DNA of 64,000 nt from Desulfolithobacter dissulfuricans (lineage in GTDB: Bacteria > Desulfobacterota > Desulfobulbia > Desulfobulbales > Desulfobulbaceae). Positions 17,804 through 27,354 of this stretch are shown piece after piece. The notes beneath the pieces are model-generated. The model was not told the DNA's origin. It was given only the letters and a program-made list of their open reading frames with translations, and did not search any database. The number at the start of each line of letters is the position of its first letter. Within the stretch, counting starts at the first letter, position 1. Location of the stretch: contig NZ_AP024233.1 of assembly GCF_025998535.1 (NCBI RefSeq), positions 372,001 to 436,000 of the forward strand, given 5' to 3'. The translations under genes were made by a program, and so were the position numbers.

Positions 17804-18280
17804 GTTTGTCTCCTGTCAGGGGTTAACTGGTCTGGCGGGATTGTAACACAGCAGGGAGAATGTGTCACAGGTTCAGGATGAAAGGGAAGCTTGCGGGGTG
17901 TTGATGTCCTGGCTCATACGATTTTTTTGGCTTGCCGCTTTACGGCTTTTGTTCTTCATTATACCTTTGCGGAGAAAAGGGGAAGGCTGTTCTTGTGTAG
18001 CAGCGGGTATGATGCATGGGGTTTTGTTTCCCGGTAAAGCATGTTGCCCAAAGCAGACAGTCAACCTGCCCGGAAATACAAAAATGTCTTGCCTATCAAG
18101 GAAAGTTTATTACATTTCCTCAATCTGTGAAGCCGTTGTTTTGGTCCGGTTTCGGCGCCCTTGCACGGCAAGGAGTTCCTGTCGGAGCGAGCCGGTCCCG
18201 GCGGCAGGGCGGATCAGAGAGGATTGTTGGCGCAGGAACTGCCAGCCTGTGCGTGCCTGGAATAACAAAGGAGATGCATC
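17804..18280. other. Divergent promoter region between patatin gene and iorA
   Basis: 477 bases that must drive patatin/lysE leftward and the iorA block rightward. AAAGGAG at about 18268-18274 is the iorA ribosome site. I could not pick a confident promoter or operator. Confidence 0.5.
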
Positions 18281-20089
18281 GTGGGATTTGACAGAGATAA
18301 ACTGTGGCTTTCCGGAAACGAAGCCATTGCGCTTGGAGCCTGGGAGGCTGGCGTGCAGGTCGCTTCGGGCTATCCGGGAACGCCTTCCACCGAGGTCATG
18401 GGGAACCTGGTGAAATACGAAGGTGTATACGGCGAGTGGGCACCCAATGAAAAGGTGGGTCTGGAAGTGGCCATCGGCGCCTCGTTCGCCGGGGTCCGGT
18501 CCTTGGCCACCATGAAGCATGTGGGGCTCAATGTGGCTGCCGACCCGCTCTTCACCGCCTCCTACACCGGTGGCCGGGGCGGGCTGGTCATCCTCAATGC
18601 CGATGATCCGCAGATGCATTCTTCCCAGAATGAGCAGGATAACCGCAATTACGCCTTTGCCGCCAAACTGCCCATGCTGGAACCGTCCGATCCGGCCGAG
18701 GCCAAGGCCATGATGCTGAGCGCCTATGAGTTCAGCGAGGAACTGGACTGCCCGGTACTCTTCCGGATAACCACCCGGATCGCCCACGTCAAAGGAGTGG
18801 TGCCCAGGGGCGAACGTGTGGCACCTGCCACACCGTCCATCGAAAGGATGCCGGCCAAGTTTGTCATGCTGCCGGGTAATGCCCGGGTGCGCCGCGGGGT
18901 TGTCGAGGAGCGGATGGCCAGGGCCAGGGAACTGGCCGAGACCCTGCCGGAAAACAGGGTGGAGGACGGCGATCGTTCCCGTGGGTTCATTTGTGCGGGT
19001 ACGTCGTATAACTATGTGAAAGAGGCCTTCCCGGGGGCAGCGGTGCTCAAGCTGGGCATGGTCTGGCCCCTGCCGGAAAAGATGATCCGCGAATTTGCCG
19101 CCTCGGTGGACGAGCTGATTGTGGTGGAAGAGCTGGATCCCTTCCTGGAAAATCATATCAAGGCCATGGGTATTGCCTGTCGGGGCAAGGACCTGATTCC
19201 GGCCCAGGGCGAGCTCAACTCGTTTATTGTCCGGAAATCCATTGAGCCGGAGTCGGTGGGCGAGCTGTTCGCGCCCCTGGAGCTGCCCATGCGGCCGCCC
19301 AACATGTGCGCCGGCTGTCCCCATCGGGGTATCTTCTACGGCCTGTCAAAGATGAAGGATGTCTTTGTCTCCGGTGACATCGGCTGCTATACGCTTGGTT
19401 TTCTACCGCCGCTCTCGGCCATGGACTCCTGTGTGTGCATGGGGGCCTCGGTGACCATCGCCCACGGCATGGCCAAAGCCCTGGGCAAGGCCGGGGAGGG
19501 CAAGCTGGTGGCGGTCCTTGGTGATTCCACCTTCATGCATTCCGGTATCACCGGCCTGATTAATACCATCTACAACGAATCCTATGCCTCGGTGATCATC
19601 CTCGATAACCGGATCACCGCCATGACCGGACACCAGCAGAACCCGGCCTCGGGCAGGAATATCAAGGGTGAGCCGGCCAATGCCATCGACCTGGAGAAAC
19701 TCTGCGAGGCTGTGGGCGTGCGTCGGGTTGTAGTGGTCAATCCCCATGACATCAACGCCACCCGCAAGGTGCTCAAAGAGGAGATCGAGTCCACCGAGCC
19801 CTCGGTCATCATCAGTCGCGCTCCATGCGTGCTGCTGCCCGAGGAACGGGCCCGAAAAAAACCGGTCTACTATACGAACCTGGATAACTGTACGGGCTGT
19901 CAGGCCTGCGTCGGCCTGGGCTGTCCGGCCATCAGCTGGCATCCGCTCACGCCGGAAGAGGCCAGGGCCAGGGGCTACAGGGAAAAACAGAAAGGCTATG
20001 CCGAGATCAACGAGGTGCAATGCAATGGTTGCGGTCAGTGCGCGTCACTGTGTAAGTTCGAGGCCATCACCTGCCGGGAGGAAAACTGA
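18281..20089 (+). CDS. iorA: Indolepyruvate:ferredoxin oxidoreductase, alpha subunit
   Basis: 602 residues from GTG 18281, with AAAGGAG 7 bases upstream. Oxidatively decarboxylates arylpyruvates, from aromatic amino-acid transamination, to arylacetyl-CoA while reducing ferredoxin. The N-terminal pyrimidine-binding half begins LSGNEAIALGAWEAGV and GYPGTPSTE. The TPP-binding half has MCAGCPHRG, GDIGCY and GDSTFMHSGI. The C-terminus is a two-cluster ferredoxin domain (CTGCQACVGLGCP near 536 and CNGCGQCASLCKF near 580); the longer spacing in the first cluster is usual for IorA. Stop and iorB start overlap as TGATG. First gene of the aromatic/branched amino-acid block. Confidence 0.95.
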   Translation: MGFDRDKLWLSGNEAIALGAWEAGVQVASGYPGTPSTEVMGNLVKYEGVYGEWAPNEKVGLEVAIGASFAGVRSLATMKHVGLNVAADPLFTASYTGGRGGLVILNADDPQMHSSQNEQDNRNYAFAAKLPMLEPSDPAEAKAMMLSAYEFSEELDCPVLFRITTRIAHVKGVVPRGERVAPATPSIERMPAKFVMLPGNARVRRGVVEERMARARELAETLPENRVEDGDRSRGFICAGTSYNYVKEAFPGAAVLKLGMVWPLPEKMIREFAASVDELIVVEELDPFLENHIKAMGIACRGKDLIPAQGELNSFIVRKSIEPESVGELFAPLELPMRPPNMCAGCPHRGIFYGLSKMKDVFVSGDIGCYTLGFLPPLSAMDSCVCMGASVTIAHGMAKALGKAGEGKLVAVLGDSTFMHSGITGLINTIYNESYASVIILDNRITAMTGHQQNPASGRNIKGEPANAIDLEKLCEAVGVRRVVVVNPHDINATRKVLKEEIESTEPSVIISRAPCVLLPEERARKKPVYYTNLDNCTGCQACVGLGCPAISWHPLTPEEARARGYREKQKGYAEINEVQCNGCGQCASLCKFEAITCREEN

Positions 20090-20670
20090 TGAAACAGGGC
20101 GGTAATATACTCTTTTGCGGTGTGGGTGGTCAGGGAATCCTGCTGGCCAGCGAGATTGCGGCCTATGCCCAGCTGGCGGCCGGCTTTGATGTGAAAAAGA
20201 GCGAAGTGCACGGCATGGCCCAGCGCGGTGGTTCGGTGGAAGCCCACCTGCGGTACGGTGAGCGGGTGTACTCGCCGCTGATCGAACCGGGCAAGGCCGA
20301 TATCCTGGTCTCTTTCGAGATCCTCGAGGCAGCCAGGTATCTGCCCTATCTGCACAGGGGCAGCGCCGTGGTGGTCAACACCCAGAAAATTCTCCCTCCG
20401 GCCGTGGCCATCGGCAAGGCCAGCTATCCGGAAAACATTCTCGATGAGCTGACCTCCCGCGGCATCAATGTGGTGCCGGTGGATGCCTTTGAGGTGGCTC
20501 GGGACATCGGGGAACTGCGGACCGCCAATGTGGTCATGGTCGGCGCCATGTCCCATTTCCTCCCCGTGGAACCCCAGGTGTTCCTGGAGGTGATCGATAG
20601 CAAGGTCAAGGAAGCATTTCGCGAAGTCAACAAGAAGGCGTTTCTGGCCGGACGGGAACTGGTCGGCTGA
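20089..20670 (+). CDS. iorB: Indolepyruvate:ferredoxin oxidoreductase, beta subunit
   Basis: 193 residues, the gamma-type (POR-G) domain of 2-oxoacid oxidoreductases: GVGGQGILLASEI (residues 10-22) and the conserved KKSEVHGMAQRGG (about 35-47). It partners IorA in a heterodimer or heterotetramer. It overlaps iorA by one base, giving strict coupling, with paaK 112 bases downstream. Normal length, nothing missing. Confidence 0.95.
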   Translation: MKQGGNILFCGVGGQGILLASEIAAYAQLAAGFDVKKSEVHGMAQRGGSVEAHLRYGERVYSPLIEPGKADILVSFEILEAARYLPYLHRGSAVVVNTQKILPPAVAIGKASYPENILDELTSRGINVVPVDAFEVARDIGELRTANVVMVGAMSHFLPVEPQVFLEVIDSKVKEAFREVNKKAFLAGRELVG

Positions 20671-20782
20671 TCGGGCCGGGCGGCGGGAAAGCGGAGACGG
20701 ATCAGTCCCGCTTCGGTGACGGGGTGGTACCCGTGACCACAGATGGTGACAGGAGCCGAGTAACAGGTTACAAGAGGAAGTT

Positions 20783-22081
20783 ATGAACTGGGAAGAGATC
20801 GAAACATTACCACGTGAGGGGCTGGAAGCCATTCAGCTGCGGCGGCTGCAGAAGCTGGTGCACCGGGTCTATGACAAGGTGGCGCCCTACCGGGCCAAGA
20901 TGGATGAGGCCGGGGTCAAGCCCGGCGATATACAGAGCCTGGCCGATCTGCGCAAGCTGCCGTTCACCACCAAGGATGATCTGCGCGACAACTATCCGTT
21001 TGGCCTGTTTACAGTACCCATGGAGGAGGTTGTCCGGGTACATGCCTCGTCCGGCACCACAGGCAAGCCCACCGTGGTCGGCTACACGGCCGGCGATATT
21101 TCCATGTGGGCCGACGTCATGGCCCGGGCTCTGTCCATGGCCGGGGTGACCCGGGGTGACATGGTCCATAACGCCTATGGATATGGATTGTTCACCGGCG
21201 GCCTGGGTGCCCATTACGGTATCGAGCGGCTCGGGGCCACGGTTATCCCGGTTTCCGGCGGCAATACCAAGCGGCAGATCACCATCATGCGGGATTTCGG
21301 ATCCACTGTCCTCCTGGCCACGCCCTCCTATGCCCTGAACCTAGCCGATGCCATGGCCGATGTGGGCGTCTCGCCCGAGGAACTCAAACTCCGGGTCGGC
21401 ATCCATGGCGCCGAGCCTTGGAGTGAGAACATGCGCGAGGAGGTGGAGCGCAAACTCGGCATCAAGGCGGTGGATATCTACGGACTGTCCGAGGTCATCG
21501 GCCCGGGCGTGGCCATGGAGTGTCTGCACACCGATCGGGGCATGCATATCCTCGAAGACCATTTTCTGCCGGAGATCGTCGATCCGGATACCTTTGAACC
21601 GCTGCCCTATGGCGAGGCCGGGGAACTGGTCTTTACCACCTTGACCAAGGAGGCCTTCCCGATCATCCGCTACCGGACCAAGGACATCTCCCGGCTGATT
21701 GCCGAGCCCTGTGCCTGTGGCCGGACCCTGATCCGGATGGAAAAGGTCACCGGCCGGACCGATGACATGCTCATTATCCGCGGCGTCAATGTCTTCCCGT
21801 CCCAGGTCGAGCATGTGCTCATGGGCATCGAGGGCGTGGAGCCCCATTATCAGATCGAGGTCAACCGCGAGGGTAACCTGGACACCATGTCGGTCCTGGT
21901 CGAGGTCAGTGAGCAGGTCTTTTCCGACGAGGTCAAGGTTCTGGAGTCCCTGGCCAAGAAGATCCAGGTGGAAATAAAAGACCTGCTCGGGGTGACCTGT
22001 GCGGTCAAACTGGTGGAGCCGCGGACGATCCAGCGCTCGGAAGGCAAGGCGCAGCGGGTCATCGATAACAGGAAGATTTAA
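20783..22081 (+). CDS. paaK: Phenylacetate-CoA ligase (AMP-forming), first copy
   Basis: 432 residues with AGGAAG before the ATG. Phosphate-binding loop [15 protein letters not shown] (about 90-104), [16 protein letters not shown] (about 233-248) and the YRTKDIS region, all typical of PaaK. Next to iorAB it most likely interconverts arylacetates and arylacetyl-CoA: in fermenting or sulfate-reducing anaerobes the reverse direction could conserve ATP from arylacetyl-CoA, in the manner of an ADP- or AMP-forming step. Direction is an inference. A second copy of identical length closes the operon at 27355. Confidence 0.9.
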   Translation: MNWEEIETLPREGLEAIQLRRLQKLVHRVYDKVAPYRAKMDEAGVKPGDIQSLADLRKLPFTTKDDLRDNYPFGLFTVPMEEVVRVHASSGTTGKPTVVGYTAGDISMWADVMARALSMAGVTRGDMVHNAYGYGLFTGGLGAHYGIERLGATVIPVSGGNTKRQITIMRDFGSTVLLATPSYALNLADAMADVGVSPEELKLRVGIHGAEPWSENMREEVERKLGIKAVDIYGLSEVIGPGVAMECLHTDRGMHILEDHFLPEIVDPDTFEPLPYGEAGELVFTTLTKEAFPIIRYRTKDISRLIAEPCACGRTLIRMEKVTGRTDDMLIIRGVNVFPSQVEHVLMGIEGVEPHYQIEVNREGNLDTMSVLVEVSEQVFSDEVKVLESLAKKIQVEIKDLLGVTCAVKLVEPRTIQRSEGKAQRVIDNRKI

Positions 22082-22117
22082 GCGGGTGGGACGTTTATAC
22101 CCCCTGGAGGGTTTGTC

Positions 22118-22549
22118 ATGCGTGTAGAACAGATTGCGGTATTTCTGGAAAACAAGTCGGGTCGTCTGGCCGAGATCACCTCTATCCTGGCGGAGAAAAA
22201 TATCAATATCAGGGCACTGTCCGTGGCTGATACCGCTGATTTCGGTATTCTGCGGCTCATTGTCGACAAGGTGGAAGAGGCCAAGCAGGCGCTGAAGGAA
22301 AACGGCTTCACCGTGGGCAAGACCAACGTCATTGCCGTGGAGGTGCCGGACCAGGCCGGAGGCCTGGCCAGCGTATTGAAAGCAGTGGAAAAAGCAGGGC
22401 TGAATGTGGAATACATGTATGCCTTTGTCAACAAATCCGGCGAGAACGCTGTGCTCATCTTCCGTTTTGATGACATGGACAAAGCCATTGAAATTCTGCA
22501 GGCAGCCGGTTTTACTATTCTCACAGGAGAACAGGTCTGTGCTCTGTAA
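22118..22549 (+). CDS. Tandem ACT-domain protein
   Basis: 143 residues made of two ACT domains: [23 protein letters not shown] (about 8-30) and [24 protein letters not shown] (about 76-99), with no catalytic domain. GGAGGG upstream of the ATG. Free-standing ACT pairs bind amino acids; this position directly after an iorAB-paaK set recurs in many anaerobes, so it probably senses aromatic or branched amino acids for the pathway. Target unknown. Confidence 0.88.
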   Translation: MRVEQIAVFLENKSGRLAEITSILAEKNINIRALSVADTADFGILRLIVDKVEEAKQALKENGFTVGKTNVIAVEVPDQAGGLASVLKAVEKAGLNVEYMYAFVNKSGENAVLIFRFDDMDKAIEILQAAGFTILTGEQVCAL

Positions 22550-22605
22550 AGGTCCAAAGCCCACGTTTTGACCTTCACAATTCAAACTTCATAGAGGGGG
22601 GATGT

Positions 22606-23757
22606 ATGAAAGGAGTCTTGAAAAAAATCGTATTGGGATCCATGGCACTTTGTCTGCTGGCCACGCCGGCTGCCTTTGCCGGGGAAATCAAGGTCGGGGC
22701 CATTTTTGCAGTCACCGGGCCGGCGTCCTTTCTGGGGGCACCAGAGGCACGTTCCGCGCAGATGGTGGTCGATGAGATCAATGCCAGGGGCGGTATCAAT
22801 GGCGACAAGATCGACCTGATCATCAAGGATTCAGGTGCCAGCCCGGAAAAGGCCATCTCCTTTGCCAAGCAGCTCATCGAAGAGGAGAAGGTCCTGGCGG
22901 TCATCGGACCCTCCACATCCGGCGAGACCATGAAGATCAAGATGATCGCCGAGCAGGGCAAGACTCCGCTCATCTCCTGCGGCGCCGCCGAGGTGATCGT
23001 CAATCCGGTGGCCAGCTATGTGTTCAAGACACCCCAGAAGGATTCGTTTGCCGTCAAGAAGATCTACGGCGAGATGAAGAAGATGGGGATCTCCAAAATC
23101 GCCGTGGTTGCCGGTAACACCGGTTTTGGCAAGGCGGGCAAGGCCCAGCTTCTCAAGATCGCCCCGGAATTCGGCATCAAGGTGGTTGCGGCCGAGGTCT
23201 ATGACAAGAAGGCCACTGATCTCTCTGCCCTGGTTGCCAAGCTGATGTCCAACAAGGAGATCCAGGCCGTGGTCAACTGGTCCATCGTTCCGGCCCAGGC
23301 CATCATTGCCAAGAATATGCGTCAGGCCGGTTGGGATGTGCCGCTGTTCCAGAGCCATGGCTTTGGCAACATCAAGTACGTCAAGGCTGCCGGAGCGGCG
23401 GCCGAAGGCATCATCTTTCCGGCCGGTCGGCTGCTGGTGGCCGAGTCCCTGCCGGATTCCGATCCGCAGAAAGCCCTGCTGCTGAAGTACAAGAAGGACT
23501 ACGAGTCCAAGTACAAGGAAGAGGCCTCCACCTTTGGCGGCCATGCCTACGATGCCATGACCATCCTGGCCGCTGCCATCGAAAAGGGCGGCAAGGACCG
23601 GGCCAGGGTTCGCGATGCCATCGAAAATCTGAAGAACTTCCCGGGGACCGGGGGCGTGTTCAGCTTTTCTCCCGAGGATCACAATGGTCTGGGCATGGAC
23701 TCCTTTGTCATGTTGACCGTGAAGGACGGCAAGTTCGTTCTCTACGAGGGTAAATAA
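22606..23757 (+). CDS. livK: Branched-chain amino-acid ABC transporter, substrate-binding protein
   Basis: 383 residues with a signal peptide (cut after TPAAFA, about residue 25) and the type I periplasmic-binding fold: IKVGAIFAVTGPASFLG, then VDEINARGGINGDKI, then VLAVIGPSTSGETM. Binds amino acids in the periplasm for the LivHMGF system. In this operon the ligand could be an aromatic as well as a branched-chain amino acid. GGGGGA precedes the ATG. A terminator-like hairpin follows the stop, so it may be made in excess over the permease. Confidence 0.93.
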   Translation: MKGVLKKIVLGSMALCLLATPAAFAGEIKVGAIFAVTGPASFLGAPEARSAQMVVDEINARGGINGDKIDLIIKDSGASPEKAISFAKQLIEEEKVLAVIGPSTSGETMKIKMIAEQGKTPLISCGAAEVIVNPVASYVFKTPQKDSFAVKKIYGEMKKMGISKIAVVAGNTGFGKAGKAQLLKIAPEFGIKVVAAEVYDKKATDLSALVAKLMSNKEIQAVVNWSIVPAQAIIAKNMRQAGWDVPLFQSHGFGNIKYVKAAGAAAEGIIFPAGRLLVAESLPDSDPQKALLLKYKKDYESKYKEEASTFGGHAYDAMTILAAAIEKGGKDRARVRDAIENLKNFPGTGGVFSFSPEDHNGLGMDSFVMLTVKDGKFVLYEGK

Positions 23758-23771
23758 CAAGGCGACCCCTG

Positions 23772-23815
23772 GCGGACAGAAGAGTATTCTTTTTCTCTTC
23801 TGTCCGCTTTTTTTT
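23772..23815 (+). terminator. Rho-independent terminator between livK and livH
   Basis: Perfect 13-bp stem GCGGACAGAAGAG (23772-23784) with its complement (23795-23807), 10-base loop, then eight T. It lies inside the operon, 12 bases before the livH ATG, so it likely lets only part of the transcripts continue. Confidence 0.9.
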
Positions 23816-23827
23816 GCCATATCACAC

Positions 23828-24718
23828 ATGACAACAGAACTTTTCTTCCAATATCTCTTTGCCGGCATCACCTATGGCATCATGTATGCCATTGTCGGGA
23901 TCGGATTCAATATCATCTACAACACCACCGGGATCATCAACTTTGCCCAGGGTGAGTTCGTGATGCTTGGCGGGATGATTTCCATTTCTCTCCTGCAGGT
24001 GGTGCCCCTGCCGGTGGCCATTGCCGGGGCCGTGGTGATCACCATGCTGGTCGGAGCCCTGATCGAGATAGTCTTTATCCGCTGGCTCGATAATCCATCG
24101 GTGCTGCGGATGATCATTATCACCATCGGTCTGTCCATCCTGATCCGGGAAGTGGCCCTCCACATATGGGGTGAATCCATCCGTTCGCTGCCCTATTTCT
24201 ATGGTAATGAGATCACGACCATAGCCATCGGCCCGGCCCGGATTTCGCCCCAGGTTCTCTGGGTGATCGGGGTCTGCGGCGTGGTGGTGGCCGGGCTCAG
24301 TCTCTTTTTCAAGGCCACGCCACTTGGCCGCGAGATGCGGGCCTGCAGCGCCAACCGGACAGCCGCCATCCTCTGTGGCATCAACACCCGCAATATGGTC
24401 ACCTTCTCCTTCATGCTCAGCGCAGGGATCGGTGCCCTGGCCGGCTGTGTCATGTCACCGATAACCTATACCCAATACGATTCCGGGACAGCGCTTGCCA
24501 TCAAGGGGTTTACGGTGGCCATCCTCGGTGGACTCGGAAATTCCATGGGCGCGGTGGCTGCCGGCATTCTCCTCGGGATCATCGAGGCCTATTCGGTTTC
24601 CGTGGTCCCGCTGGCCTTTCAGGACGCGATCTCCATTACCATTTTGCTGATCATTCTCTTTGTCCGGCCCCATGGACTCTTCGGTTCCAGTGAAGCCGCG
24701 AGGTTGAAGGAGTTCTGA
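23828..24718 (+). CDS. livH: Branched-chain amino-acid ABC transporter, permease LivH
   Basis: 296 residues, about eight membrane segments, beginning FFQYLFAGITYGIMYAIVGIGFN and containing the LivH-type INFAQGEFVMLGGM. Pairs with LivM to form the membrane pore. No Shine-Dalgarno can be seen: the start follows the terminator T-run by 12 bases, so translation is probably weak or depends on readthrough. Overlaps livM by one base (TGATG). Confidence 0.93.
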   Translation: MTTELFFQYLFAGITYGIMYAIVGIGFNIIYNTTGIINFAQGEFVMLGGMISISLLQVVPLPVAIAGAVVITMLVGALIEIVFIRWLDNPSVLRMIIITIGLSILIREVALHIWGESIRSLPYFYGNEITTIAIGPARISPQVLWVIGVCGVVVAGLSLFFKATPLGREMRACSANRTAAILCGINTRNMVTFSFMLSAGIGALAGCVMSPITYTQYDSGTALAIKGFTVAILGGLGNSMGAVAAGILLGIIEAYSVSVVPLAFQDAISITILLIILFVRPHGLFGSSEAARLKEF

Positions 24719-25812
24719 TGCGTCGTTCCAAGTTTCTTCCCATTGCCGGCATTGTTATCCTGGTTGTCCTGGTCCAGATCCTGACCACGACCACAGGGAC
24801 CCAGTATTATCTGACCCAGTTGACCATGGCGGCCTATTACGGGCTGGTTATCATCGGGTTGTCGGTACTCATGGGCTATGCCGGGCAGATTTCCATCGGC
24901 CATGCCGGCTTTTTTGCCATCGGCGGCTACATTGGCGCCGCCCTGACCACTCACAACCTCCTGGCCATGCAGGATTCAGGCATGGTGCAGTGGCTTGGCA
25001 GGCTCGGCGTGCTGATGGCGGGCCAGGATCTCTATGGCGAACAGCTGCTGGTGGTGTCGCCGTGGGCAGCCTGTATAGCCGCGGTCAGCGTGGCGGCGCT
25101 CATCGCCTTTGTGCTCGGTATCCCGGTGCTCAAGCTTAAAGGGCATTACCTGGCCATGGCCACGCTTGGCTTTGGCACCATTATCTATCGCATCGTCCTG
25201 GCCAGCGAGTATTTCGGCGAGGCCGACGGGATCTCCGAGGTGCCGGGATTCACGATCCTGCCTGCCCTCGGCGGCCTGGGTGGCCTGACGGTTTCCGGCA
25301 GCTTCGACCATCGGGTGGAGAATTACTACATTGCCTGGGCCATGCTGATCATCGGCCTTGTCCTGCTGCTCAACCTGATCGACTCCCGGGTTGGCCGGGC
25401 CCTGCGGGCCATTCACGGCTCCGAGGAGGCCGCCGAGGCCATGGGCATCGACACGGCCCGTTTCAAGCTCAATGTCTTTGTGCTCAGTGCCGTCTACGCG
25501 GCCCTGGCCGGGGTCTTTCTCACCCATTACAACGGCGGTATCGGTCCTTCCGAGGCCTCGGTGATGAAGTCCGTGCGCTATGTCGCCCTGGTGGCGGTGG
25601 GCGGTATGGCCAACCTCTGGGGCACCCTGATCATGGGCGTGGTGCTGACCTTTCTCTCCCTGCGCGGAATCTTTGGTTCCTATGACGATGCCGTTTTCGG
25701 GGCCATTTTGATCCTGGTCATGCTCTTTGCGCCCGATGGCATTCTGAGTCTGAACCTGAAGGCCCTGCTGGCCCGCGGAAAAAGAAAAAGTACGGATCTG
25801 GAGGGGCGTTAG
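24718..25812 (+). CDS. livM: Branched-chain amino-acid ABC transporter, permease LivM
   Basis: 364 residues, multi-pass, with the LivM signatures YAGQISIGHAGFFAIGGYIGA (first third) and KLKGHYLAMATLGFG, followed by SRVGRALRAIHGSEEAAEAMGID, the EAA-like loop that contacts the ATPases. Second half of the pore with LivH. Four bases separate it from livG. Confidence 0.93.
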   Translation: MRRSKFLPIAGIVILVVLVQILTTTTGTQYYLTQLTMAAYYGLVIIGLSVLMGYAGQISIGHAGFFAIGGYIGAALTTHNLLAMQDSGMVQWLGRLGVLMAGQDLYGEQLLVVSPWAACIAAVSVAALIAFVLGIPVLKLKGHYLAMATLGFGTIIYRIVLASEYFGEADGISEVPGFTILPALGGLGGLTVSGSFDHRVENYYIAWAMLIIGLVLLLNLIDSRVGRALRAIHGSEEAAEAMGIDTARFKLNVFVLSAVYAALAGVFLTHYNGGIGPSEASVMKSVRYVALVAVGGMANLWGTLIMGVVLTFLSLRGIFGSYDDAVFGAILILVMLFAPDGILSLNLKALLARGKRKSTDLEGR

Positions 25813-25815
25813 GGT

Positions 25816-26583
25816 ATGCTTGAACTGCAGTCGGTCAGTAAACGGTTTGGCGGTCTGCGGGCCGTGGATGATGTCAGCTTCCAGGTCAGGGAAGGGGTTA
25901 TCAAGGCGGTTATCGGTCCCAACGGGGCCGGCAAGACTACCCTCTTCAACCTGATCGCCGGCAACCTGACGCCCACCTCGGGCCAAATCCTGTTTCAGGG
26001 CCGCGAGATCCAGGGCATGAAGCCGCACCGGATCGCGGCGCTCGGCATGTCACGGACCTTTCAGAATATCAACCTGTTCCACGGTATGACCGCTCTTGAA
26101 TCGGTGATGGTGGGGCGCCATGTGCGCTCCAGGGCCGGTTTTTTTGCCGGCATGTTCCATCTGCCCTCCACCTGGAGGGAGGAACGGGAGATCCGGGAAA
26201 AATCCATGGAGCTTCTGGAAATGCTCGATATCGCCGAGTATGCCGACATGGAGGCCACCAGCCTGGCCTTTGGGCAGCAGCGGGCCGTGGAAATGGCCCG
26301 GGCCCTGGCCACGGAGCCCAAACTGCTGCTCCTGGACGAACCGGCCGCCGGGCTCAATATCTACGAGACCGCTGAGGTGGCCCGGCTCATCACCCGGATT
26401 CGGGATATGGGTATCACGGTACTGCTGGTGGAACACGACATGTCGCTGGTCATGGACATCTCCGATGAAATTGTGGTCCTCAGTTTCGGACAGAAGATCG
26501 CCGAGGATGTCCCGTCCGCGATTCAGCAGAACCCCGAGGTTATCAAGATCTACCTGGGCGAGGATGAGGAGGTCGGTGCCTGA
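25816..26583 (+). CDS. livG: Branched-chain amino-acid ABC transporter, ATPase LivG
   Basis: 255 residues. Walker A GPNGAGKTT (about 35-43), Q-loop within MSRTFQNINLF, a signature region reading LAFGQQRAVEMARAL in place of LSGGQ (usual for LivG), Walker B LLLLDEPAAGLN, switch His in LVEHDM. Ends with the LivG-type C-terminal tail NPEVIKIYLGEDEEV. Overlaps livF by one base. Confidence 0.94.
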   Translation: MLELQSVSKRFGGLRAVDDVSFQVREGVIKAVIGPNGAGKTTLFNLIAGNLTPTSGQILFQGREIQGMKPHRIAALGMSRTFQNINLFHGMTALESVMVGRHVRSRAGFFAGMFHLPSTWREEREIREKSMELLEMLDIAEYADMEATSLAFGQQRAVEMARALATEPKLLLLDEPAAGLNIYETAEVARLITRIRDMGITVLLVEHDMSLVMDISDEIVVLSFGQKIAEDVPSAIQQNPEVIKIYLGEDEEVGA

Positions 26584-27308
26584 TGCTCAAGATCAGAAAC
26601 CTCGATGCCGGATACGGCAAACTGCGGGTCCTGAAAAATATCTCCCTTCATGTGGACGCCGGCGAGATCGTCACCATGATCGGTGCCAACGGGGCCGGCA
26701 AGACTACCCTGCTATCCACCATCATCGGCCTCGTGCGGCCCATGGCCGGCGAGATAGAGTTTCGCAGCTGGGACTGCTGGAAACTGAGCTCCCAGGATAT
26801 CGTCGCCGCTGGCTGTGTGCTGGTCCCGGAGGGACGCCAGGTATTTGCCACCATGACGGTGGAGGAAAATTTGATTCTTGGTGGTTATGTGCTGCAGAAA
26901 AAAGAGGGTAAGGCGGCGGTACTCAGGGAGCTGGAGTATCAGTACGAGCTCTTCCCTGTTCTTCGGGAGCGGCGTAATCAGCTGGCCGGAACCCTATCCG
27001 GCGGCGAGCAACAGATGCTGGCCATGGGCCGGGCCCTCATGTCCCGGCCGCGGCTGGTGATGATGGACGAGCCGTCCACAGGCCTGGCACCACTGGTGGT
27101 CCGGGATATCTTCCGGGTGATTGTCCGGTTGCGGGATGAGGGCAATACCGTGCTGCTCGTGGAACAGAATGCCAGGGCGGCGCTTTCCATTGCCGACCGG
27201 GGCTATGTCCTGGAAACCGGCAAGATTATCCTCCAGGGCCCGGCCGAGGACCTGCTGGCCAACCGCGATGTGCAGAGGGCCTATCTTGGCCGCGAAAAGA
27301 TCGAGTAA
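26583..27308 (+). CDS. livF: Branched-chain amino-acid ABC transporter, ATPase LivF
   Basis: 241 residues. Walker [10 protein letters not shown] (about 37-45), signature [15 protein letters not shown], Walker [14 protein letters not shown], switch region LLVEQNA. Forms the ATPase heterodimer with LivG. All motifs intact and normal length. Confidence 0.94.
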   Translation: MLKIRNLDAGYGKLRVLKNISLHVDAGEIVTMIGANGAGKTTLLSTIIGLVRPMAGEIEFRSWDCWKLSSQDIVAAGCVLVPEGRQVFATMTVEENLILGGYVLQKKEGKAAVLRELEYQYELFPVLRERRNQLAGTLSGGEQQMLAMGRALMSRPRLVMMDEPSTGLAPLVVRDIFRVIVRLRDEGNTVLLVEQNARAALSIADRGYVLETGKIILQGPAEDLLANRDVQRAYLGREKIE

Positions 27309-27354
27309 AGGTTACCCTGAAAGCACCCTTCAAACTTCTACCTTCAAACTTGCC

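Noticed and set aside
27121-27354. Longer start for the second paaK
   Set aside because: It lies inside livF. The shorter start matches the first paaK residue by residue and in length.
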